Part shown: piece after piece, positions 7,737 through 13,736 of the stretch
Numbering within the stretch: the stretch's first letter is position 1
How the letters are laid out: each line of letters begins with the position of its first letter
Translations under genes and position numbers: made by a program
Assembly (NCBI GenBank): GCA_017378975.1
Contig: JAFNXT010000316.1
Span: forward strand, 1 to 16,950
Source: Oscillospiraceae bacterium
GTDB lineage: Bacteria; Bacillota; Clostridia; Oscillospirales; Oscillospiraceae
Length of the DNA stretch: 16,950 nucleotides
Direction: 5' to 3'
Notes under the pieces: generated by a model
Database searches by the model: none
What the model was told of the DNA's origin: nothing
Seen by the model: only the letters and a program-made list of their open reading frames with translations

Positions 7737-9631
7737 TGCCTCCTGTGAAGATGAGTGGTGACGGCCGTATGGCCAAGGACCCGAAAAAGACCCTCCTGCG
7801 GCTCCTGAGTTATCTGAAGCCCCATATCCCGGTGCTGATCATCGTTTTGATCTGCATCGTGGCTTCCTCCTACGCCCAGACCATGGGCAGTCAGTCCCTT
7901 GGTACGCTGGTGGATGAGTATATCCTGCCCATGGTGGCCAGCGGCTCTGACGATTTCCAGCCGGTGTTCCGGTTCCTGGTGCAGATCGCCGGGATCTTCC
8001 TTGCCGGTATGGTGGGCTCTTTCCTGTTCAGCTTCCTGATGGTGAAGGTGGGGCAGGGTACCCAGAAGTCGATCCGGGACACCATGTTCACCCGGATGCA
8101 GACCCTGCCCCTGCGCTATTTCGATTCCAACACCGCCGGTGACATCATGTCCCGGTATACCAGCGACATCGATACCCTGCGGCAGATGATCTCCCAATCC
8201 ATCCCCCAGACGGCCTCTTCGCTGGTGACGCTGGTGGTGGTGTTCGTTGCCATGGTGCGGACCTCCTGGATCCTGACGCTGGTGATGCTCTTCACCGCCT
8301 CTGCCACGGTGCTGGTGTCCAAGACGCTGGCAGGGAAGTCCGGTAAGTATTTCATCGGTCAGCAGAAGTCTCTGGGCGCCCTCAACGGCTACGTGGAGGA
8401 GATGATCACGGGCCAGAAGGTGGTCAAGGTCTTCAGCCACGAGCAGGTCTGCAAGGAGCAGTTCGACCGGCTCAATGACACCCTCTGTGACAATGCCTTC
8501 AAGGCCGGTAAGTTCGCCAACATCATGGGCCCCATCAACAACAATCTGGGCTACCTGCAATACGCCGTGCTGGCGATCGTGGGCGGTATCGTGGTGGTGT
8601 CCTCCGAAGGACGGCTGCTGAGTCTGGGTGACCTGATGGCTTTTATGATGCTCTCCCGGACCTTCAATATGCCGATCAACCAGATCTCCAACCAGATCAA
8701 CGCCATCGTCATGGCGCTGGCCGGCGCGGAGCGGGTCTTCGACCTGATGGATCAGGAGCCGGAGGCAGATCAGGGCTATGTGACGCTGGTGAACGCCCGG
8801 ATCGCTGAGGACGGCACGATCACCGAGTGCCCGGAGCGCACGGGACATTGGGCGTGGAAGCACCCCCACGGGGATGGTACGCTGACCTATACGGAGCTGA
8901 AGGGCGACATCGTCATGGAGAAGGTGGATTTCGCCTATGTGCCGGAGAAGCAGGTGCTCTTTGATGTGACCCTCTACGCCCATCCGGGTCAGAAGATCGC
9001 CTTCGTGGGAGCCACCGGTGCCGGTAAGACCACGATCACGAACCTCATCAACCGGTTCTACGATATCGCCGACGGCAAGATCCGCTATGACGGCATCAAC
9101 ATCAACAAGATCCGTAAGGCCGACCTGCGCCGCTCTCTGGGCGTGGTGCTTCAGGAGACCAACCTCTTCACCGGCACGGTCATGGACAACATCCGTTACG
9201 GGCGGCTCGATGCCACCGACGAGGATTGCATCCGGGCGGCGAAGCTGGCCAACGCCCACGATTTCATCGTCCGTCTGCCCAAGGGGTATGACACGGAGCT
9301 GACGGGCAACGGTGCCAGCCTGTCTCAGGGACAGCGTCAGTTGATCGCGATCGCCCGGGCGGCGGTGGCCGATCCCCCGGTGATGATACTGGACGAGGCC
9401 ACCTCCTCGATCGACACCCGTACCGAGGCGTTGGTCCAGAAGGGGATGGACGCTCTGATGGACGGCCGGACCACCTTCGTGATCGCCCACCGACTCAGCA
9501 CCGTCCGGGATGCCGACTGCATCATGGTGCTGGAAAAGGGACGCATCATCGAGCGTGGCACCCACGAGGACCTGATCGCCCAGAAGGGCACCTATTTCCA
9601 ACTGTACACCGGCGCGTTCGAGCTGGAATGA
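7736..9631 (+). CDS. Heterodimeric ABC exporter subunit, canonical ATP site
   Basis: The partner of the preceding gene; its ATG (7736) shares one base with the upstream TAA, so translation is coupled and the two chains are probably made in equal amounts. It has 631 residues: membrane domain about 25-335, an insertion of about 45 residues (343-390, rich in His/Trp/Gly) between membrane and ATPase domains, and ATPase about 391-625. Walker A GATGAGKTT (425-433), Walker B with catalytic Glu (D553-E554) and switch His (H585 in IAHR) are intact, whereas the signature is LSQGQ (529-533) instead of LSGGQ. Together the two chains give one complete site (this Walker set plus the partner's VSGGQ) and one crippled site. 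Substrate and regulation are not shown by the sequence. Confidence 0.93.
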   Translation: MPPVKMSGDGRMAKDPKKTLLRLLSYLKPHIPVLIIVLICIVASSYAQTMGSQSLGTLVDEYILPMVASGSDDFQPVFRFLVQIAGIFLAGMVGSFLFSFLMVKVGQGTQKSIRDTMFTRMQTLPLRYFDSNTAGDIMSRYTSDIDTLRQMISQSIPQTASSLVTLVVVFVAMVRTSWILTLVMLFTASATVLVSKTLAGKSGKYFIGQQKSLGALNGYVEEMITGQKVVKVFSHEQVCKEQFDRLNDTLCDNAFKAGKFANIMGPINNNLGYLQYAVLAIVGGIVVVSSEGRLLSLGDLMAFMMLSRTFNMPINQISNQINAIVMALAGAERVFDLMDQEPEADQGYVTLVNARIAEDGTITECPERTGHWAWKHPHGDGTLTYTELKGDIVMEKVDFAYVPEKQVLFDVTLYAHPGQKIAFVGATGAGKTTITNLINRFYDIADGKIRYDGININKIRKADLRRSLGVVLQETNLFTGTVMDNIRYGRLDATDEDCIRAAKLANAHDFIVRLPKGYDTELTGNGASLSQGQRQLIAIARAAVADPPVMILDEATSSIDTRTEALVQKGMDALMDGRTTFVIAHRLSTVRDADCIMVLEKGRIIERGTHEDLIAQKGTYFQLYTGAFELE

Positions 9632-9645
9632 CCATATGTTTCGTC

Positions 9646-9778
9646 GTAGGGGCGAGCATCGCTCGTCCGGTCCTCATGGAGCGCATGAGCACCTCGCCGA
9701 AGGCGAAATGCGGGTCGTTTTATGAAAAAGCCTCTGATCCGACTGGATCAGAGGCGGACGACCGATGGTCGCCCCTAC
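9646..9778. repeat. REPIN-like element, family B, copy 1 (133 bp)
   Basis: Starts GTAGGGGCGAGCATCGCTCG and ends with the near-inverse (CCGATGGTCGCCCCTAC). Each terminal arm is GTAG plus an 8-bp stem with loop ATC or GAT and one G-T pair at the same place. The inside folds into further hairpins: CTCATG/CATGAG, TCGCC/GGCGA and an 11-bp stem GCCTCTGATCC/GGATCAGAGGC. It begins 14 bases after the exporter stop codon. Copy 2 at 13454-13586 has identical length and, counted by eye, about 87% identity. Confidence 0.8.
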
Positions 9779-9802
9779 GTCGGGGAACGACCTGCGATAT
9801 CA

Positions 9803-9840
9803 AAAAGGGAGTGTTGCGTTATTTTGCAACACTCCCTTTT
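9803..9840. terminator. Bidirectional terminator between the exporter operon and the DUF1292 gene
   Basis: A perfect 15-bp stem (9803-9817 with 9826-9840), loop of 8, with A-run on one side and T-run on the other, so it can end transcripts from both strands of these convergent genes. It lies 24 bases after REPIN B copy 1, the same distance as the related hairpin from copy 2. Confidence 0.85.
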
Positions 9841-9842
9841 CA

Positions 9843-10130
9843 TCAATCCTCGAAGGTCAGGATGTCCTTGTACTTCTCCTTGAAGATGGCGTAGACCGCA
9901 TTCAGCAGGTCCTCGTCGGTGACGGAGAGGTAGTTCTCGTTCTCCTCGTCCACGGGCTCGATCTCCAGGATCACGATCTCACCGCTCTCGTCGGTGGGCA
10001 GCAGGAGCAGGTACTCCTTGCCTTCGTACTCGATCACGTCCAGATACTCGAAGGTGGTCTCGTTGCCATTCTCGTCGGTGAGGGTCAGCAGCTCCTGCTC
10101 TTCCTCGTTGTTGATGGGGGTATTCTCCAT
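9843..10130 (-). CDS. DUF1292 family protein (YrzB-like)
   Basis: A 95-residue, very acidic protein. The core from about residue 14 to 70 (LLTLTDENGNETTFEYLDV, EGKEYLLLLP, ILEIEP) is the beta-rich DUF1292 pattern found across Firmicutes, where it often lies near yrrK/yrzL; its function is not established. Here the usual partners are absent. The ATG at 10130 has an AGGAGG about 7 bases upstream. The gene ends against the bidirectional terminator shared with the exporter operon. It could share a transcript with the upstream aminopeptidase, but a REPIN lies between them. Confidence 0.85.
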   Translation of the reverse strand: MENTPINNEEEQELLTLTDENGNETTFEYLDVIEYEGKEYLLLLPTDESGEIVILEIEPVDEENENYLSVTDEDLLNAVYAIFKEKYKDILTFED

Positions 10131-10158
10131 GATGGTTCCTCCTAATGTATAGTTATGG

Positions 10159-10247
10159 GTAGGGCAGGGGCTTGCCCCTGCCGGTGCGTTTGCGGAGCAA
10201 GCGCACGAATGGCAGTCAATCGCGGCGGGGGCAAGCCCCCGCCCTAC
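10159..10247. repeat. REPIN-like element, GC-rich family A (89 bp)
   Basis: The left arm (10159-10182) is GTAG plus a 9-bp stem GGCAGGGGC/GCCCCTGCC with loop TT. The right arm (10224-10247) is its inverse with one paired change, A-T to G-C. Between them is a 10-bp hairpin GTGCGTTTGC/GCAAGCGCAC with one G-T pair. It sits 12 bases past the aminopeptidase stop codon, before the DUF1292 leader. Confidence 0.8.
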
Positions 10248-10259
10248 GGTCGACAGGAA

Positions 10260-11645
10260 TTATGCCAGATAGATCGCCTTGCAGGCCAGCATGGTCATGT
10301 AGCAGTCCAGCTTGCTGACCAGTTCGATGGGAGCGTGCATGCTCAGCACCGGCACGCCGGCGTCTACGGTGACGATGTTGCGGTCAGCCATGTAGGCCGC
10401 CACGGTGCCGCCGCCGCCCTGATCCACCTTGCCCAGCGTGGCGATCTGCCACAGGACACCGGCGTTCTCCAGCGTGGTGCGGACATGGCTCATGGCCTCG
10501 GCGGAAGCGTCGGAAGCGCCGCCCTTGCCACGGGAGCCGGTATACTTGCAGATGGCCACGCCGTAGTTGAGTATGGAGTTGTTCCGGCGGTCGTGGACCT
10601 CGGGGAAGTTGGGGTCGTAAGCGTTGGACACGTCGGCGGACAGGCAGAAGGAGTTGGCGAAGCACTGGGAGAGCTTCACGTTCTGGCTGTCGCACAGGAT
10701 CTCCATGAAGTACTCGAAGACCTTGCTCTTCATGCCGGAGATGCCCACGGAGCCGATCTCTTCCTTATCCGCCAGGATGCACACGGCGGTGTGGGTGGGG
10801 GTGTCCATGGTCAGCAGAGGCTCGATCTCAGCGAAGGCGCAGACACGGTCATCGTGGCCGTAAGCGCCGATCAGGCTCCGGTCCAGACCCACCTCACGGC
10901 ACTTGCCGGCGGGGACGATGCACAGCTCCGCGGACAGGAAGTCGGACTCGATGATGCCGTACTTTTCGTTCAGCAGCTTCATGATGTTGAGCTTGACCAG
11001 ATCCGTGCCTTCGCCGGTCAGGGGAGCGGTGCCCATGATCACGTTGAGCTGCTCGCCCACGATGCCTTCGGCCAGCGTCTTCTTCATCTGGTCGGCGGCC
11101 AGATGGGGCAGCAGGTCGCTGACCATCAGCACGGGATCGGTATCGTCCTCACCGATGGTCACGGTGACGCTGGAGCCGTCCTTGCGGCAGATGACACCGT
11201 GGATCGCCAGAGGGATGGTGGGCCACTGGTACTTCTTGATGCCGCCGTAGTAGTGGGTCTTCAGGTAGGCGATCTCGCCGTCCTCATACAGAGGATTGGG
11301 CTTCACGTCCAGCCGGGGGGAGTCCACATGGGCGGCGCAGATGTTGGCACCTTCGGACAGGGGCTCGGAGCCGATCACCGCCAGCAGGATGCTCTTGCCA
11401 CGGTTGTCATAGTAGACCTTGTCGCCGGCCTTCAGTTCCATGCCGGGGGTCAGGGCCTTGAAGCCATTGGCTTCGGCGGTGGCCACGGCCCAGGCGGTGG
11501 CTTCCCGCTCGGTCTTGCAAAGGTCCATGAAGGTCATATAGCGCTTGCAGTAGTCCTCCATCTCAGCCCGCTGGGCATCCGTCAGGACGGCATAGCCGTT
11601 CTTGGGGGACATGAGAAGGGACTCGCGGAGTTCTTCGTTGGTCAT
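10260..11645 (-). CDS. M18 family zinc aminopeptidase (aspartyl aminopeptidase type)
   Basis: Removes N-terminal amino acids, usually acidic ones in this family, from peptides in the cytosol; works as a large oligomer with two zinc ions. The 461-residue product has the M18 motifs in order: HVDSPRLD at 106-113, YGHDDR at 262-267, DKEEIGS at 293-299, SADVSNAYDPNF at 336-347, and SMHAPIE at 435-441, which supply the His, Asp, Glu, Asp and His metal ligands plus the catalytic Glu. A glycine run (GGGG, 410-413) precedes the last motif, as expected. ATG 11645 follows an AGGAGG. A promoter lies within the 3' end of coaE, so the gene can be transcribed independently. Length is normal and no residue is missing. 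It may be annotated as putative aminopeptidase 1. Confidence 0.92.
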   Translation of the reverse strand: MTNEELRESLLMSPKNGYAVLTDAQRAEMEDYCKRYMTFMDLCKTEREATAWAVATAEANGFKALTPGMELKAGDKVYYDNRGKSILLAVIGSEPLSEGANICAAHVDSPRLDVKPNPLYEDGEIAYLKTHYYGGIKKYQWPTIPLAIHGVICRKDGSSVTVTIGEDDTDPVLMVSDLLPHLAADQMKKTLAEGIVGEQLNVIMGTAPLTGEGTDLVKLNIMKLLNEKYGIIESDFLSAELCIVPAGKCREVGLDRSLIGAYGHDDRVCAFAEIEPLLTMDTPTHTAVCILADKEEIGSVGISGMKSKVFEYFMEILCDSQNVKLSQCFANSFCLSADVSNAYDPNFPEVHDRRNNSILNYGVAICKYTGSRGKGGASDASAEAMSHVRTTLENAGVLWQIATLGKVDQGGGGTVAAYMADRNIVTVDAGVPVLSMHAPIELVSKLDCYMTMLACKAIYLA

Positions 11646-11723
11646 GATGGGTTCCTCCTATCGTGTAGTAGTTGGATAAAGATAAGCCGGTCCTTTTACC
11701 GCTGACCGCAAACGATCAGCGGC

Positions 11724-11748
11724 GGCGGGGGCAAGCCCCCCGCCCTAC
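11724..11748 (-). repeat. Solitary REP of family A
   Basis: Read on the minus strand it is GTAG followed by a G/C-run hairpin around the loop TT, as in the arms of the 10159-10247 element, with one extra G. It lies 8 bases downstream of the coaE stop. A weak 7-bp hairpin (CCGCTGA...TCAGCGG, about 11700-11723) lies next to it and may be the remnant of a second part. Confidence 0.65.
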
Positions 11749-11756
11749 ATGGCCGT

Positions 11757-12335
11757 TTATTTCATTATACCCAAACAGCGGAAAAATGCAAGGCATTCCC
11801 TTTGGAAAGTGGGGAGGTCCCCGGTGTTTTCCAGAACATAGTCGCATTTTTCACGGAACCATTGGGCGGAGGGCTGGGCGGTGATCCGGGCACGGGCGTA
11901 GTCGGCGGTGATGCCGTCCCGGGCCATGAGCCGGGCGATCCGGTCCCCGGTGGGAGCGGTGACGGCCACGGTCACATCGCATAGTTTGTCCAGACTGCTT
12001 TCGAAGAGGGCCACCGCATCGATCGCCGCCAGCGGAGGCTGGCAGGAAAGTTCACATAACACCGCGTCCTTGATGGCGGCATGGGTGATGGTATTCAGGT
12101 CCCGGAGGGCCTCCGGGTCGGAGAACACCAGCTTCCCCAGCTTCTTCCGCTGGAGGATGCCCTCCTCCACGGTGCCGGGGAACCGGGCCCCGATGGCGGC
12201 GGTGAGGGAAGGATCCGTGGCCAGCAGACGATGGTAGAGGGCATCGCAGTCGATCACCACAGCTCCGAGCTTTTGAAGCTCCGTCAGCAGGGTGGTCTTG
12301 CCACAGCCGGTGCCGCCGGTGATGCCGATGATCAT
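11757..12335 (-). CDS. coaE: Dephospho-CoA kinase
   Basis: Phosphorylates the 3'-hydroxyl of dephospho-CoA with ATP, the last step of coenzyme A synthesis. The 192-residue product starts MIIGITGGTGCGKTT with the P-loop at 7-15, has IDCDALYHRLL at 28-38 (CoA-site Asp31), NTITHAAI at 81-88 and ARARITAQ at 147-154, all in CoaE order. The ATG at 12335 overlaps the stop of the upstream sua5/tsaC gene as ATGA and has GGAGGAGG just before it, so a longer upstream reading that would run into the neighbour's frame is rejected. Translational coupling with the upstream gene is likely. Its last codons contain a promoter for the next gene. Length and motifs are normal. Confidence 0.93.
   Translation of the reverse strand: MIIGITGGTGCGKTTLLTELQKLGAVVIDCDALYHRLLATDPSLTAAIGARFPGTVEEGILQRKKLGKLVFSDPEALRDLNTITHAAIKDAVLCELSCQPPLAAIDAVALFESSLDKLCDVTVAVTAPTGDRIARLMARDGITADYARARITAQPSAQWFREKCDYVLENTGDLPTFQRECLAFFRCLGIMK
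11764..11791 (-). promoter_or_regulatory. Promoter for the M18 aminopeptidase inside the end of coaE
   Basis: On the minus strand TTGCAT (11791-11786) and a perfect TATAAT (11769-11764) are 16 bases apart, within the last twelve codons of coaE. The transcript would have a leader of about 110 bases holding the family A REP hairpin. Confidence 0.6.
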
Positions 12336-13375
12336 ACTTCCTCCTCCGCGTCCACGATGTGGAAGGCGGCGGCCTTCTTCAGCCGGTTCTGCACCGCATA
12401 GGCCACACCGCCGCCCACGGGGCAACGGGCGTAGACCTGATGGATCGCCGGATCGTCCAGCGTCCGCAGAGCGGCGAAGAGTCCGGCAGACAGGGTGTTC
12501 ACGTCCGCTTCCTGACCGTAGGACAAAGGATCACAGCCCTCATACAGGGGCAGTTCTTCCTCGAAGCACAGCACCCGGTCTCCCGGCTGGAAGTGGCGGC
12601 GGATATACCGGGCCGCCTTCTCCCGACTGCCGGAGACGATCACCACCGGCTCCTGTGGCGCGTAATGGCGGTATTTCATGCCGGGGGCCTTCACTACCTC
12701 GTCCTTGTCGATCTGGGAGGTGACGGCCTTGTCCACGATCAGGTCTCCCAGCACGGCGATCAGCGCTTCGGGACCGATGCCGCCGGGGCGCAGGAGCCGG
12801 GGACGCTCTTCCGTCAGGTCCACGATGGTGGACTCCACGCCCACCCGACAGGGGCCGCCGTCCACGATCGCGTCGATCTTGCCGTCGTGGTCGTGGAGCA
12901 CGTGCTGGGCGGTGGTGGTGGAGGGCTTGCCGGAGATGTTGGCACTGGGGGCGGCGATGGGGACCCCGGACAAGGCGATGATCGCCCTTGCGGTGTCATG
13001 ATCCGGACACCGGACTGCCACGGTGGAGAGCCCACCGGTGGTACGCTTGGGGACGCAGTCCTTGGCCGGGAGCACGATCGTCAGAGGGCCGGGCCAGAAG
13101 GCTTCCGCCAGATCGTAGGCCTTCTGGGGGATGTGATGGCAGAACAGCTCGATCTGCTCCGGGCCGGAGATATGGAGGATCAGGGGGTTGTCCTGAGGGC
13201 GGCCCTTGGCGATGAAGATCTTGGCCACGGCCTCCTCGTCCAGCCCATTGGCCCCAAGACCGTAGACGGTCTCCGTGGGGATCGCCACCAGACCACCGTT
13301 TTTGATGATATCGGCGGCGATCTTCGCAGTATCCGGTTCGTTGGCTTGCAGGAGCAAAGTTTCTATCCTATCCAT
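12332..13375 (-). CDS. tsaC/sua5: L-threonylcarbamoyladenylate synthase (Sua5 type)
   Basis: Makes threonylcarbamoyl-AMP from threonine, bicarbonate and ATP, the first step of the t6A37 modification of tRNAs that read ANN codons. The 347-residue protein is the two-domain Sua5 form: YrdC domain with PTETVYGLG at 33-41, KGRP at 57-60, WPGPLT at 94-99, PSANISG at 143-149 and ESTIVD at 181-186, then the linker PGMKYRHYAP at 231-240 and a C-terminal Sua5 domain to 347. ATG 13375 is chosen because the upstream codons fall in a low-complexity AGTGA-type stretch; the nearest GGAGG is 12 bases away, which is rather long, so the start is slightly uncertain. It overlaps coaE by four bases. Partners TsaB, TsaD and TsaE are not in the window. 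Confidence 0.92.
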   Translation of the reverse strand: MDRIETLLLQANEPDTAKIAADIIKNGGLVAIPTETVYGLGANGLDEEAVAKIFIAKGRPQDNPLILHISGPEQIELFCHHIPQKAYDLAEAFWPGPLTIVLPAKDCVPKRTTGGLSTVAVRCPDHDTARAIIALSGVPIAAPSANISGKPSTTTAQHVLHDHDGKIDAIVDGGPCRVGVESTIVDLTEERPRLLRPGGIGPEALIAVLGDLIVDKAVTSQIDKDEVVKAPGMKYRHYAPQEPVVIVSGSREKAARYIRRHFQPGDRVLCFEEELPLYEGCDPLSYGQEADVNTLSAGLFAALRTLDDPAIHQVYARCPVGGGVAYAVQNRLKKAAAFHIVDAEEEV

Positions 13376-13453
13376 CGCGAAGCGATACCTCCACTTTTCA
13401 TTCTTCACTATCACTTATCACTTCAAAAAGGGCGTGTTGCATAATGCGGCATC

Positions 13454-13586
13454 GTAGGGGCGAGCATCGCTCGTCCGGTGCTCATGCGATGCATGAGCAC
13501 ATCGCCGAAGGCGAAATACAGGTTATTTGACGATAATGCCTCTGATCCGGTCGGATCAGAGGCGGACGACCGATGGTCGCCCCTAC
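13454..13586. repeat. REPIN-like element, family B, copy 2 (133 bp)
   Basis: Same ends and hairpin order as copy 1 at 9646-9778. Its second hairpin is a perfect 10-bp stem (GTGCTCATGC/GCATGAGCAC) where copy 1 has a mismatch and a longer loop, and its fourth hairpin has a 12-bp stem. Most differences between copies lie in loops or the spacer around 13525-13540; both terminal arms are unchanged. Confidence 0.8.
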
Positions 13587-13610
13587 GTCGCATGCCGTCA
13601 TACAATATCA

Positions 13611-13646
13611 AAAGGGAGTGATGCATCATTTTGCAACACTCCCTTT
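13611..13646. terminator. Bidirectional terminator-like hairpin downstream of the SNF2 gene
   Basis: AAAGGGAGTG (13611-13620) pairs with CACTCCCTTT (13637-13646), with an inner TGC/GCA after a mismatch. It is a decayed relative of the hairpin at 9803-9840 and would end the SNF2 transcript on the minus strand. Confidence 0.65.
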
Positions 13647-13671
13647 CATCATACCTTCCCGTATGGTCCTG

Positions 13672-13716
13672 CCTCCCTCATTTATGAGGGAGGTGCCCCG
13701 AGCGAAGCGACGGGGC
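13672..13716. repeat. Double-hairpin palindromic repeat
   Basis: CCTCCCTCA (13672-13680) pairs with TGAGGGAGG (13685-13693) around TTTA, then GCCCCG (13695-13700) with CGGGGC (13711-13716), followed by GGAGGGAGT. This is a separate intergenic repeat, without GTAG ends, placed 20 bases beyond the SNF2 stop; only one copy is in this window. Confidence 0.6.
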
Positions 13717-13736
13717 GGAGGGAGTCCAAACCTGCC

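Larger units (their letters stand above)
13376..13736. other. Gene-free stretch between the SNF2 and Sua5 genes
   Basis: Holds, in order: the sua5 leader with an AGTGA/ATAAGTGA low-complexity run (about 13393-13422); an arm AAAAAGGGCGTGTTGC (13425-13440); REPIN B copy 2; a terminator hairpin; and a two-hairpin palindromic repeat next to the SNF2 stop. No convincing ORF on either strand; the two ORFs there are made of repeat sequence. Confidence 0.75.

Noticed and set aside
9628..10145. Small + strand ORFs (9628-9894, 9765-10145)
   Set aside because: They run through REPIN B, the terminator and the antisense of the DUF1292 gene; no motif or ribosome site.
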